DNA of 64,000 nucleotides from Salvelinus alpinus. Lineage: Eukaryota; Chordata; Actinopteri; Salmoniformes; Salmonidae. Both the position numbers and the translations under genes were made by a program. The stretch's first letter is position 1; each line of letters starts with the position of its first letter. The notes under the pieces were generated by a model. It saw only the letters and a list, made by a program, of their open reading frames with translations. It was not told the origin of the DNA and did not search any database. The DNA lies in contig NC_092087.1 of the NCBI RefSeq assembly GCF_045679555.1, positions 20,327,925 through 20,391,924 of the forward strand, given 5' to 3'. This document shows, one piece after another, positions 28,519 to 41,059 of this stretch.

Positions 28519-30317
28519 TGAGTAAGAATTGCAAAGAACTATAAGGACTTTTTTATTTATTCCCGTTTTCATACTTTTCCTCAGTTTAAATACAGCTAAT
28601 CTATTGGCCAAAAGGCAATGTTGTCCTGCCACTGCACTGCTGTTATGCCCCCAGTCTAACAACACCCTATTACTAATAATAGTCATGGTGTGGATTGAAC
28701 CTGCCGTCGGAGATGCCCTGCACTTGTCCACAGACTGCTGAGCAGATTCAGAGGAAGAGATGATATTTGATTTGAAAGAATTGTACTACAGTCCTTATCT
28801 GCTTATAGGGATACAAGCCAACTCATCCCGTCTTGAAATGTCATTAACCAATATCGGCAAGGGGGATTTGTCCTTGTTACTGAATCACCATTGTCTAGGG
28901 GGGCATAAAGTCTGAGGAATCATAGCTGAGTGGTGTCCACACTTGACTGACCACTCCACCCAGGAGCCACTGACTGACCCACCCTGACCCCCATCTACCC
29001 CACACTTCTCCCCCACAGACTGACCGTTCCACCCAGGGGCCAGTGACTGACTCACCCTGACCCCTATCTCCCCCACACTTCTCCCCCACACTTCTCCACT
29101 ACACTTCTCACACACAATCCTCACAGAAAGAACCCAACTCCCAGAGAAGTTAACAGAGTCTCTTGAGTTACCGCTGTCAATTAGAAAACAGAACAGAGGC
29201 GTATGAAATGTGTCAGTGCATGGATGATATACAACTTTACAATAATACATCTGTCTATCAGAGATTATTTGGTCTGTAAAATACCTTTGACCGTCACAGA
29301 CCAGTGATAGATTAAGATACTGGAGAAATATTCTTACACTAAAGTCAAGCCTGTGGACACTGATCTGACTCTGTGTGCTTGTCTATCCATGTCTCCATGA
29401 GCCTTATTGTCACACTGTCTTGGATGTTTGAGTGCATCTCAGTGCGCCACGGGTTGGTGTCTATGTCCCAGACTGCATCACTTAAGGGGGATGATTATGA
29501 TGATAAGAGTAGCCCAGGGAGCAGGCTCAGGCACTTCCTCTATGTCAACTGGAATGTAATGGATTGCTCCTCCTTAAGCCTCAGAGAGCCCAAGCTCTAT
29601 GATTTATGTCTGGGTACAAGGCTGTGTACACACTCCTTTAATGGGAGATAACAATTTGGCATGCAAGGCAAACAAAAAGCTCTTACAATCAATTCTGGGC
29701 CATCCCCTCTTGATGCAGGGAGATTATTCCATCACACACTTGGCTTTGTTGCCCCTGTGTTTTTATGTTTTTTTTTCTTCAGAATGAGTGAAAGTGTTCC
29801 GTTATTCATTCGTTGGTTGTCCTCCCCTGTTTGAGCTGGAGAACTGCTTGCTCTGTTCCGTTTAAATGGCAGCGAAGAGAAAGGCTGACATTCCAATGTA
29901 ATCATCCATTAAGTGATAAGGCTGGTGCTCTATTGCCTGGCTGGCTGGTGGTGCTGCTGAGGCTGCTGTTGAAATTCTTCAGGGTGAGAGGAATGGTCTT
30001 ACTGAAACAACGGCAGTTAGACCAGAGCAAACATACTGGAGTTTCTGGGGGCCTTTTTGGTCTGACTATTTATTTACTTACTGCAGGTGGATATAAGACT
30101 ATGAAAATGCTATGGCCATTTTCTTAATTCCTTCCCAGGTGGGCATTTGAGTGACCCACATTATGTGAAAGGACAACTACTAACTAAAGGATGGGTGTGT
30201 TTTGTTATGTGGTTTTATATTGAGTATGATATCCCTCTATTTATCTGAACAGTCTAAATTAGACAAATATTTGATAAATAAAAACGGAAATCGTAACACA
30301 ATAAAAACAATAATGAG
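28519..30317. other. Intergenic, nothing recognised apart from a local duplication
   Basis: No gene. A 73-bp tandem duplication lies at about 28943-29090. Short ORFs have no domain. Confidence 0.55.
28943..29090. repeat. 73-bp tandem duplication, C-rich
   Basis: TCCACCCAGG recurs at 28955 and 29028, with matching flanks (CTGACTGAC, CACACTTCTCCCCCACA) at the same 73-bp offset. Confidence 0.8.
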
Positions 30318-30558
<241 letters not shown>

Positions 30559-30588
30559 GATTAATAATGTTCAAGAAGTGCACAGTTA

Positions 30589-31934
30589 TAAACTCAGCAA
30601 AAAAAGAAAGGCCATCTCACTGTCAACTGTTTATTTTCAGCAAACTTAACATTATTTGTATGAACATAACAACATTCAACAACTGAGACATAAACTGAAC
30701 AAGTTCCACAGACATGTGATTAACAGAAATTGAATAATGTGTCCCTGAACAAAGGGGGGGGGGGGTCAAAATCAAAAGTAACAGTCAGTATCTGGTGTGG
30801 CCACCAGCTGCATTAAGTACTGCAGTGCATCTCCTCCTCATGGACTGCACCAGACTTGCCAGTTCTTGATGCGAGATGTAACCCCACTCATCCACCAAGG
30901 CACCTGCAAGTTCCCGGACATTTCTGGGGGGAATGGCCCTAGCCCTCACCCTCCGATCCAACAGGTCCCAGATGTGCTCAATGGGATTGAGATCCGGGCT
31001 CTTCACTGGCCATGGCAGAACACTGACATTCCTGTCTTGCAGGAAATCACGCACAGAACGAGCAGTATGGCTGGTGGCATTGTCATGCTGGAGGGTCATG
31101 TCAGGATGAGCCTGCAGGAAGGGTACCACATGAGGGAGGAGGATGTCTTCCCTGTAACGCACAGCGTTGAGATTGTCTGCAATGACAACAAGCTCAGTCC
31201 GATGATGCTGTGACACACCGCCCCAGACCATGACGGACCCTCCACCTCCAAATCGATCCCGCTCCAGAGTACAGGCCTCGGTGTAACGCTCATTTCTTCG
31301 ACGATAAACGCGAATCAGACTATCACCCCTGGTGAGACAAAACCGCAACTTGTCAGTGAAGAGCACTTTTTACCAGTCCTGTCTGGTCCAGCGACGGTGG
31401 GTTTGTGCCCATAGGCGACCTGTACCTGTCCCGCAGGTGTGATGTTCGGATGTACCGATCCTGTGCAGGTGTTGTTACACGTGGTCTGCCACTGCAAGGA
31501 CGATCAGCTGTCCGTCCTGTCTCCCTGTAACGCTGTCTTAGGCATCTCACAGTACGGACATTGCAATTTATTGCCCTGGCCACATCTGCAGTCCTCATGC
31601 CCCCTCGCAGCATGCCTAAGGCACATTCACGCAGATGAGCAGGGACACTGGGCATCTTTCTTTTGGTGTTTTTCAGAGTCAGTAGAAAGGCCTCTTTGGT
31701 GTCCTAAGTTTTCATAACTGTGACCTTAATTGCCTACCGTCTGTAAGCTGTTAGTGTCTTAACGACCATTCCACAGGTGCATGATCATTAATTGTTTATG
31801 GTTCATTGAACAAGCATGGGAAACAGTGTTTAAACCCTTTACAATGAAGATCTGTGAAGTTATTTGGATCTTTACGAATTATCTTTGAAAGACAGGGTCC
31901 TGAAAAAGGGACGATTCTTTTTTTGCTGAGTTTA
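30589..31934 (-). mobile_element. Tc1/mariner element (family C)
   Basis: The ends are inverse of each other: TAAACTCAGCAAAAAAAGAA at the left and TTCTTTTTTTGCTGAGTTTA at the right. TA flanks are present. The transposase is on the minus strand. Confidence 0.94.
30785..31655 (-). pseudogene. Tc1 transposase with intact C-terminal catalytic part
   Basis: The N-terminal part (31655 down to 31353) begins MPSVPAHLRECALGMLRGGM and has the HTH region NCNVRTVRCLRQRYRETGR. The C-terminal part (31366 down to 30785, 193 codons) is uninterrupted and contains LFTDKLRF (first Asp), MVWGGVSQHHRTEL, LQHDNATSHTARSV (second Asp) and [14 protein letters not shown] (Glu), ending AAGGHTRY. The two parts are in different frames, and by family length a few dozen codons between them are missing. 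It is inactive as a whole. Confidence 0.93.
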
Positions 31935-32394
31935 GGTGCTGTTTATTTCACTTTATCTGAGTTGAGTTCCTTTGCTGAAACAATGTGACCTAAATTAATT
32001 GCATATTTTGCAGTTGGTGCTGGCCTTCGGGGGAAGCACAGGGATTGGTAGTAAGCAAAAAGAAACAAGAATTTAGCAGGTGGAGAAAAGCGTATTAGCT
32101 GATCCCGAGTGTTGGATTAAAAACAACAAGCTGCTTGATACATGCTGCAAGGAATGCTGTCTGACCCACTTTTTTGTTATTTACATCACAACACAAAGGT
32201 GCTGTAACTAACTGCAAAGCTGATCAGGGAGACGCATAAATATTCACACCCTATCACTGGCAGGCCTACCTTGTCCATCTAGAAACATTTTCTGTAGTGA
32301 AAAATATTTAGCAGTAAAGCCATTTCATTTTCTTTGAAATTATATTACTATGCATTCATTATTGATGTACTTTCAGGTGTAGTATTTTCACCTC
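31935..32394. other. Intergenic, nothing recognised
   Basis: Unique-looking sequence without ORFs of note. Confidence 0.5.
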
Positions 32395-32690
32395 AAATCA
32401 AATTTTATTTCAAATCAAAATCTAAATTTGTCACATGCACCAAATACAACAAGTGTAGACCTTGCCGTGAAATGCTTACTTACAAGCCCTTAACCAACAC
32501 TGCAGTTCAATAAATAGAGTTAATAAAATATTTACCAAAAAATTAAAAAGTTAAAAAATGTACTCAAAAAGTAACACAATAAAATTACATATCAATAACG
32601 ATACTATATACGGGGGGCTACCGGTACCAAGTCAATGTGCGGGGGTACAGGTTAGCCGAGGTAATTTGTAAAGTCACTATGCATACAGTA
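32395..32690. repeat. Dispersed salmonid repeat
   Basis: It starts CTCAAATCAAATTTTATTTC, then TGTCACATGCACCAAATACAAC and GTGAAATGCTTACTTACAAG, and ends in TACCAAGTCAATGTGCGGGG. The same blocks appear inverted at 55480-55590 and in part at 30318. It is abundant in salmonids from memory; no coding capacity. Confidence 0.8.
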
Positions 32691-34209
32691 GATAATTGAC
32701 CATGACCTTGGCTTAATCACGTGTTAGTAAACAGTGAAAACAATCCCTGGAATTAGTGGGATTGCCTGTATGTCTGCGGTGTTGACAGGTAAGGATTTAC
32801 TATGTCTTAAAGGACCCTTCATTTACCCTGGCTTTATGATATCAAATATCCTGAGTAATATCTGAGAAGCCTTGTGCACACTGGAGAGTCCACATCAGAA
32901 GGGAGATGAAGGGTTACATATGCTGCATATTTTTTATAATAACACTTTTCGTATCCTATTTCCATGTGAATCAGACATTCATTCCTTTTTACATAGACAA
33001 TGTCTGCCAAAAATAAAAGCCCCCAAGCTAAAGAGCCTTCCAATTATAGGGAGCTCTATACTAGGGATTGTTAGTATGTAGTAAGACACCAATTATGTTC
33101 CATTTCCATTTCTATGAATGTTTTAAAGGAACCGAATCAATAAATACTGTCTCGAGTACATTTTTCTTCATCCAACCTTGTTCAATCATGCAAAATGGCC
33201 AGAATCAGAGCCTGTCCATTTGAAGTGCTGGGAACGATTTCCAACTGCCATTTCCAAAGGTGAGTTAGTCTTTATCATTTCACACAGACGTGGCTGATAA
33301 CAAGATGTATACTGTTGATTGGCCACCTTCCTTCAATCACTAGACAAACATTATTCACTGAAACTGCACACAGTATTTACAAATGTATTACTTTTTCATT
33401 TGGTGATTTTGCTATTACACTTAATGTAATGAGTATTCTTTTTATCTGGCAAAAACATAGGCCTACTATCACTATAAATATTATCCTCGACAATGAGGAT
33501 AGAGGACATACAATACCTAAATGCATCACATACATAAAATGAATAATAACACTTGAACCCTGATAAGCTTTATCACAAACAAAAGGTGGAGCGACAGGAG
33601 ACACGACCAAGATTAATGACCTAAAATAATATGAGGAAGGGCCTTGTACTTTTACAAGATTAGATGGAAATGTGTACAAGCCTCCACCATATATTAATGA
33701 GTGGTTGGCTGTTGAAAGGTTCTATAATTCAATCTCAAACGGCACAGCCCACTGTCCATCAGATGATATCAATGACTTATTGTATGTTGGCATTTCAATA
33801 AACGTAAAAAGCATTGTTTATGGATAAGTCAGGTGTGCCAATATCAGAATGTACGTTTTCAGTCATTCAATGGTGTAGCCCAGACATCTTTCATTTATGA
33901 TGACGTGTCTCATGTAATGGAGCAAAGCATAAACTAAATAATTACATGATGAAGAGAAGCATATTATTTAGGTCAAAGGATGCCCCCACCCATCCAGGTA
34001 TTGTGGTGGAAAACAAAGTTACAGTATATGGTCATATTTCAAACAGTATCACCACCTCCACAGAGTCGTGACAATAACTTTTGGCACTTCCCAATGACAA
34101 TGCCTTGAATAAGTATAGTTTTTCAACAACTTCACAATGCCTGTTGAGAATATCTCATTTCATTTATTTCAACCATTTCTGGTTGCTGAGCCTAGAAGAC
34201 ATACAGCCC
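32691..34209. other. Intergenic, nothing recognised
   Basis: AT-rich, short ORFs only. Confidence 0.5.
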
Positions 34210-34322
34210 TCCATTGAGCATGACAGCAAAGACAGGATTCAAATGTTAATCCAAGAGTCCACCCATGGGGTGATATGCTTCCGCAGCATGAATCCTGTCT
34301 TTGCTGTCATGCTCAATGGAGG
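34210..34322. repeat. Perfect 34-bp inverted repeat with 45-nt loop
   Basis: The left arm 34210-34243 (CCTCCATTGAGCATGACAGC...) is the exact reverse complement of the right arm 34289-34322 (...GCTGTCATGCTCAATGGAGG). The transcript from either strand would fold into a long perfect hairpin. It lies outside any transposon I recognise. Confidence 0.95.
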
Positions 34323-34599
34323 ACTCTGTCACTGGCTTTGTGCTTGATCATTTCGTGCTCCTTGCCATGGTCACACTATAAAGGAGAGATTTATCCAGAT
34401 AGACAAGTGGTAATGCAGCGTATCAATAACTTCAAATTCCTCAGATACCAAACCCCCATGAAAATAGGGACAAATTTGCTCCCATTAAAATCTCCCTGCC
34501 ATGGGCTAGGCAGTGAAATGTGAGGAATTTCCTCTGATCAACTTGAAGGAGCAAAGAATTCAAATCTCAGTGTGTGACAAGACTTCACCCAAACAGTGT

Positions 34600-35040
34600 T
34601 TTCAATAGTAAAATAAAATAGTAAAACGGTTAAGAAATATCAGAACGAGCAATGTCAGAGTCTGGAATATAAATATGTATATGATGGTGTGTATAGACAG
34701 TGTGGACAGTTTATATGAATAGAAAAGTAGTTACATAAGTTCAGGGCAGGGTAATGGGTGGAGGCAGGCTAGTGGTGACTATTTAACAGCTTTGATGCAC
34801 CTGTACTGTCTCCGCCTTATAAATGGTAGCGGGGTGAACAGGCCACTGCTCGGGTGGCTGAGGTCCTTGATGATGTTCTTGGTAGTGGGGTGAAACCATG
34901 TTTGATACCATTCCGCTTATTCCGTCCAGCCGTTACCACGAGCCCATCCTCCACAATTAAGATGCCACCAACCCCCTCTCGTGTGATGTGCTCAGTGTGC
35001 AGTCAGGAGAAGCGTTATTTCCTGCCGTTGATTTAGGATA
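34600..35040. repeat. Probable fragment of a dispersed repeat
   Basis: TTGATGCACCTGTACTGTCT, GCTGAGGTCCTTGATGATG and CGTTACCACGAGCCCATCCT are phrases I recognise from common salmonid interspersed sequence. The 60-codon ORF at 34854 is not supported as a gene. Confidence 0.55.
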
Positions 35041-37801
35041 CTACCAGCAACCCTAAATGTGACTCAAGATTGATTGTAGCAGTAAATGACCATTGCCTAT
35101 TGTGCACATTCTTCTTGAAGGCATGTTTTCACAAGCAACAGTCCAATCAATGCATTGCATTTGTCAGTCTGTGTTTACAAGATATTTGTTCATCAAACTA
35201 CTACCTATGTGATGAAGGACTAGAGTACGAGTGAAGACAATATGGCTCAGTGGACTGATCAACCACGTTTTATCTAATTCAACTCCTAATGATCACGGCA
35301 TCTGTGTCGTTGTGGCACTTTGATAAAGGAAATGGTGTGGTGTATCGTCTGAATACAGTCTGTTCATTTTGTTGCTTTGTGCTTCATACGATGCCCGCTA
35401 TAACAGTGTGGAGTGCCTAGTACAGGCAGAGTGCTAGAACCATAGGGGGAGTATGCTCCTGGTGAAGTGATGTTCTCCTTTTGAGCTCTCTCATCCCTGT
35501 CTCTCCAATGTGGCCTAACGAGCACTTACAGTTACGCAACAGCTAGCCAGGCTAATTCAACAACAGGACACACACACACCAGTGTCTACACGCTCTTACT
35601 ACCAACGTCACGGACAGATTTGGCTCAGATTTAGCTCCCAGTCACACTTGTACAGCCCAATGCCAAGATCAGCACGCCTCTTACAAAATGCCCATAAAAG
35701 CCCTGTAAGAAACAAGACCCTTCAGTTCCATTAGCTGGAGTGCATGGATGAGAAGCACAGAGGGGCCAATGTGCAGACAATTAATGCTCTTCATTACACT
35801 GTTGTACTCCTATACAGCAACCTGGTGACAACCCTGGCAATGCTAGCCATCAAAATCAGCACAAAATAGAGCCACTGGTCTAAGATAAGTACCCACTCCT
35901 TGTTTTGTAACAGAGTGCTATGCCAGTGCAAGATCCAAACAGTTACCCTATGGTTGTACTCATACCTGCATCATACTTTCCACTGACTTACAGTTGGCTC
36001 CAGTGATGCAACTAGTGATGAAATTCCATCATGGTTGTAGCATGAACTGTATAGACGTCATCAACATAAACCCTGTCTCCTTACTCCAAAGGAAGACATT
36101 CTATTATCTCAGTACTGTTCTCTTCTTAGTCAGATCGTACATACAAAATATGACATTTTGACACCTAATTTATGTTGTAAAACGTGTTGCAACAAACATG
36201 ATGACTAGGCAAACTCAAGACAAAACAAGGAAAGACATGCTTGATTTAATTTGTGCTCATTTGCAAACAGCTGCAACACATTTTATGTAAGGTTAAAACT
36301 GACTCTTCCCACTCAGTAGTTTTATTATTTCTGGACACATTTTTTTTCAAATGAATTCTGGCGAGCGATACTTTGTCTCCATTTGCGTCATTCACCATAC
36401 TTACAGGTTTTACCATCATCAATAGCCTCATAATGGGCCAGGGATTGGGGCCTGAAGTACTATAATTTCATGATCCTGTAATATCACCTCCTAGTACCAG
36501 GCACCGGGCGCTTTTACCATCTAACATAAACTTGGTAGAAAAAAGAGAATCACTCAAATGCAACATTCCATAATATGATGTGGGAGTGACCTGCAGTTAA
36601 ATGCTTCTGGGACAAAGTTACATTTATTTTGAAGTGCATGAATGTAATTATTCAATGCATTGCATCTGCTATGTTATTTAACAATGATAGCTCATTGAAT
36701 CTGTCAATCAATCAGAGATGATTACTACTGGCAGGCAGCACTGCTGCAAAAAAAGATGTTTGGTCTAAGATGGCAATCATCCCTCCCACTCTCTCCCAAT
36801 TCGCCAGTGAATATAGTTACTATTAGAAAGTATAACATTAGAATTATCAACAGCGAGAAGTAATGGTACTAGTCAAGGAACAATTGAGGCCTGGACAAAT
36901 ACACTTGACTCTGTAAAGAATAATCTCAGCTAAATCCCAACACATACAAATAAACAATTCATAAAGCCCAACACATACAGTACATACAAACTAAATATAT
37001 GCTTTCAGGCCCACAGGGAAGGGATGGTATGGTGAGGGTTTCTCTGGAAGCTGGGAAGAGAGGGGGAGGGTGGATCTATGTCATTTTTGAGTATTACTGC
37101 CTGTCTGTGATCTGAACACCTCACAAAAAATAAATAAATAAAAGTTCAGCACAAAAATAAAATAAATGCCACAAAGTGGTGTGGGAGTTGATTTGGTGGG
37201 AGGAAAAGAGAATAGAAAGGAGATGAACTGGAACATGACTGGACATGCACGCACGCCAACACAGTCTGTTGAGACAAAACCCTGGGGCTTATCTTTAACT
37301 GCATAAATAACCGGGGCAGGGACTATTTTATTGCTTTTGTTGTTCATGAGGATTTTTTTTTGTTACGCAAGCCTGATTATTTCATAAACAATTAACCAAT
37401 TTTATTACACTGCAGTGTCTATGCTTGTTAGCATTCAGTTGAAACCAGTGTAAGCATTCAGGTGTGAATAATAAGTACCACGACTATAGAGAAGGCCAAG
37501 AAACTGGGGTTTCCTCAGTAGTCTCCTCTCCACTAGGTGGCTCTAATGGAGTCATAAAGTGTAGCATGTCTGGTGCTTCTTCCAATGTTGGCCCTGGGCT
37601 TTCAGGTTCAGTATTCCAGCCGCTGGGTCGCAGGGCAACAGGAGAAAGACAAGCTCTTTTCTCACTCCTGTATTGTCTGGTCTACAAACAGAGTGGACAG
37701 CACCTGGCACCCACCCACTAGTAATGCTTGCCATTTGTCAGAGCAGTGCAGAATGTTTGAACTTGCTGTATGCCAGACTACAGAACTTGATATTGAAGGA
37801 A
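35041..37801. other. Intergenic, nothing recognised
   Basis: About 2.7 kb with no recognised repeat, exon or RNA gene. Conserved non-coding elements could be present but cannot be judged from one sequence. Confidence 0.5.
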
Positions 37802-38025
37802 AGAGTGTGCAAAGCTGTCATCAAGGCAAAGGGTGGCTACTTTGAAGAATCTCAAATATAAAATATATTTCGATTTGTTTAACACTTTTTTGGTTACTAC
37901 ATGATTCCATATGTGTTATTCATAGTTTTGATGCCTTGACTACTATTCTAGAGTGTAGAAAATAAACAAAATAAAGAAAAACCCTGGAATGAATAGGTGC
38001 GTCCAAACTTTTGACCGGTACTGTA
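37802..38025 (+). mobile_element. Tc1-type element fragment (family D, right end)
   Basis: AGAGTGTGCAAAGCTGTCAT followed by AAAGGGTGGCTACTTTGAAG, and a right terminus CCAAACTTTTGACCGGTACT, match the right part of the element at 51822-52489. The left end is missing or not recognisable. Confidence 0.8.
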
Positions 38026-38041
38026 TATATATGATACTGTG

Positions 38042-39241
38042 TACAGTGGGGCAAAAAAGTATTTAGTCAGCCACCAATTGTGCAAGTTCCCCCACTTAAA
38101 AAGATGAGAGAGGCCTGTAATTTTCATCATAGGTACACTTCAACTATGACAGAAAAAATCACATTGTAGGATTTTTTATTAATTTATTTGCAAATTATGG
38201 TGGAAAATAAGTATTTGGTCACCTACAAACAAGCAAGATTTCTGGCTCTCACAGACCTGTAACTTCTTCTTTAAGAGGCTCCTCTGTCCTCCACTCGTTA
38301 CCTGTATTAATGGCACCTGTTTGAACTTGTTATCAGTATAAAAGACACCTGTCCACAACCTCAAACAGTCACACTCCAAACTCCACTATGGCCAAGACCA
38401 AAGAGCTGTCAAAGTACACCAGAAACAAAATTGTAGACCTGCACCAGGCTGGGAAGACTGAATCTGCAATAGGTAAGCAGCTTGGTTTGAAGAAATCAAC
38501 TGTGGGAGCAATTATTAGGAAATGGAAGACATACAAGACCACTGATAATCTCCCTCGATCTGGGGCTCCACGCAAGATCTCACCCCGTGGGGTCAAAATG
38601 ATCACAAGAACGGTGAGCAAAAATCCCAGACCCACACGGGGGGACCTAGTGAATGACCTGCAGAGAGCTGGGACCAAAGTAACAAAGCCTACCATCAGCA
38701 AGGGCATTGAAGATGAAACGTGGCTGGGTCTTTCAGCATGACAATGATCCCAAACACACCGCCCGGGCAACGAAGGAGTGGCTTCGTAAGAAGCATTTCA
38801 AGGTCCTGGAGTCTCCAGATCTCAACCCCATAGAAAATCTTTGGAGGGAGTTGAAAGTCCGTGTTGCCCAGCAACAGCCCCAAAACATCACTGCTCTAGA
38901 GGAGATCTGCATGGAGGAATGGGCCAAAATACCAGCAACAGTGTGTGAAAACCTTGTGAAGACTTACAGAAAACGTTTGACCTCTGTCATTGCCAACAAA
39001 GGGTATATAACAAAGTATTGAGATAAACTTTTGTTATTGACCAAATACTTATTTTCCACCATAATTTGCAAATAAATTCATTAAAAATCCTACAATGTGA
39101 TTTTCTGGATTTTCTTTCTTCTCATTTTGTCTGTCATAGTTGAAGTGTACCTATGATGAAAATTGCAGGCCTCTCTCATCTTTTTAAGTGGGAGAACTTG
39201 CACAATTGGTGGCTGACTAAATACTTTTTTGCCCCACTGTA
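38042..39241 (+). mobile_element. Tc1/mariner element (family E) with internal deletion
   Basis: The terminal repeats TACAGTGGGGCAAAAAAGTA and TACTTTTTTGCCCCACTGTA are perfect inverses, with TA flanks. At 1.2 kb it is shorter than its relative at 43573 (1.6 kb) because the transposase middle is gone. Confidence 0.95.
38388..39021 (+). pseudogene. Deleted Tc1 transposase (N and C parts joined out of frame)
   Basis: 38388-38703 encodes the start [20 protein letters not shown] and the two HTH motifs up to [11 protein letters not shown]. It then jumps, near 38703-38710, to the second catalytic block ([20 protein letters not shown]) and [14 protein letters not shown] in another frame, ending [10 protein letters not shown]. 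The segment with the first catalytic Asp (WSDETKI in relatives) is missing, so this is a non-autonomous derivative. Confidence 0.93.
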
Positions 39242-39396
39242 TATATATATTGTTGTTGTTGTTGCAGGATGTAAAATATCATATGAAATGAATACAAAAC
39301 CTCTGTAGCATCATTAAAAAAATAAAAATAAAGTTTTTTGTTTATTTTTTTATTATGCAATATCCTAACCAAATACACACAATGGTGTACAGAATT

Positions 39397-40376
39397 CAAA
39401 TCAAATCAAATGTATTTATATAGCCCTTCTTACATCAGCTGATATCTCAAAGTGCTGTACAGAAACCCAGCCTAAAACCCCAAACGGCAAGCAATGCAGG
39501 TGTAGAAGCACGGTGGCTAGGAAAAACTCCCTAGAAAGGCCAAAACCTAGGAAGAAACCTAGAGAGGAACCAGGCTATGAGGGGTGGCCAGTCCTCTTCT
39601 GGCTGTGCCGGGTGGAGATTATAACAGAACATGGCCAAGATGTTCAAATGTTCATAAATGACCAGCATGGTCAAATAATAATAATCACAGTAGTTGTCGA
39701 GGGTGCAGCAAGTCAGCACCTCAGGAGTAAATGTCAGTTGGCTTTTCATAGCCGATCCTTAAGAGTATCTCTACCGCTCCTGCGGTATCTAGAGAGTTGA
39801 AAACAGCAGGTCTGGGACAGGTAGCACGTCCGGTGAACAGGTCAAGGTTCCATAGCCGCAGGCAGAACAGTTGAAACTGGAGCAGCAGCACGGCCAGGTG
39901 GACTGGGGACAGCAAGGAGTCATCATGCCAGGTAGTCCTGAGGCATGATCCTAGGGCTCAGGTCCTCCGAGAGAGAGAAAGAAAGAGAGAAAGAGAGAAT
40001 TAGAGAGAGCATACTTAAATTCACACAGGACACCGGATAAGACAGGAGAAGTACTCCAGATATAACAAACTGACCCTAGCCCCCCGACACGTAAACTACT
40101 GCAGCATAAATACTGGAGGCTGAGACAGGAGGGGTCAGGAGACACCCCCAGACAGGGCCAAACAGGAAGGATATAACCCCACCCACTTTGCCAAAGCACA
40201 GCCCCCACACCACTAGCGGGATATCTTCAAACACCAACTTACCATCCTGAGACAAGGCCGAGTATAGCCCACAAAGATCTCCGCCACGGCACAACCCAAG
40301 GGGGGGGCGCCAACCCAGACAGGAAGATCACGTCAGTGACTCAACCCACTCAAGTGACGCACCCCTCCTAGGGATG
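39397..40376. repeat. Dispersed salmonid repeat, about 980 bp, non-coding
   Basis: It begins AAATCAAATCAAATGTATTT and ATATAGCCCTTCTTACATCA, contains AAGTGCTGTACAGAAACCCA and CCTAGGAAGAAACCTAGAG, and ends near CACCCCTCCTAGGGATGG. I recognise it as a very common fish repeat; no coding motif was seen, so the class is left open. Confidence 0.7.
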
Positions 40377-40980
40377 GCATGTATTGTTGGAGGTACTGGA
40401 GAATTGACATAGGTTACTATCAAATAGGTGACCTATGGATCAGATCAATTTACAGACATCTACAACACATTTAACATCATCCTAGTAATAGGCTCTAGCC
40501 TTTGCCTATATGAAAAGAAAATGATGCACATTCAGTGCATGACTTCATGTGGAGGAATTCACTGCATTGGATGCAGTAGCCCCAGGAGGTGGAGTGGTCC
40601 CTATGACGTGGGGGAGTGTGACAACATGGTGGGGAGAAATGTGTCACAGCTCCTATCAGCAGCTGCAGGCAGTATTGGGTCTGCGCCTTCATTTCAGGCC
40701 AGGACTATCAAGTTAAATCTGACTGGGAAACTAAACAGTACCCTCTATTGGATGGCACAGAGATTGTGCACCGGGATGCCTGACCCCGACAGAGGAACAT
40801 GCCTACTGATAGTTCAGATGCTGCTACACTTAAAAGTACAGACGCTGTGCCCTTCTGAACTTTCAATCCTCCCCCAGCACTTGACATGACCAACACACAG
40901 AACTAATTCACAGTATACTGTAGCTTTGGCCCCTGTGTTGTGATGTATAGATAATATATTATATGATATAGGGCAGTGTT
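40377..40980. other. Intergenic, nothing recognised
   Basis: The 153-codon ORF at 40428-40889 has no domain and no splice context; treated as chance. Confidence 0.5.
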
Positions 40981-41059
40981 TCCTGACTCTGGTCCTCCAG
41001 TTCCCCCAACAGTACACATTTTTATTGTAACCCTCCAGTACCCCCAACAATACACCGAC
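40981..41059. repeat. Small duplicated tract at a transposon edge
   Basis: CCTCCAGTTCCCCCAACAGTACAC and CCTCCAGTACCCCCAACAATACAC-type phrases occur twice about 55 bp apart just before the truncated SB-family element. Confidence 0.6.

Noticed and set aside
28885..29250. Minus-strand Gly/Val/Ser ORFs
   Set aside because: They arise from a 73-bp C-rich tandem duplication and lack any gene context.
40428..40889. 153-codon ORF as a gene
   Set aside because: No domain, no similarity recognised, no splice or promoter context.
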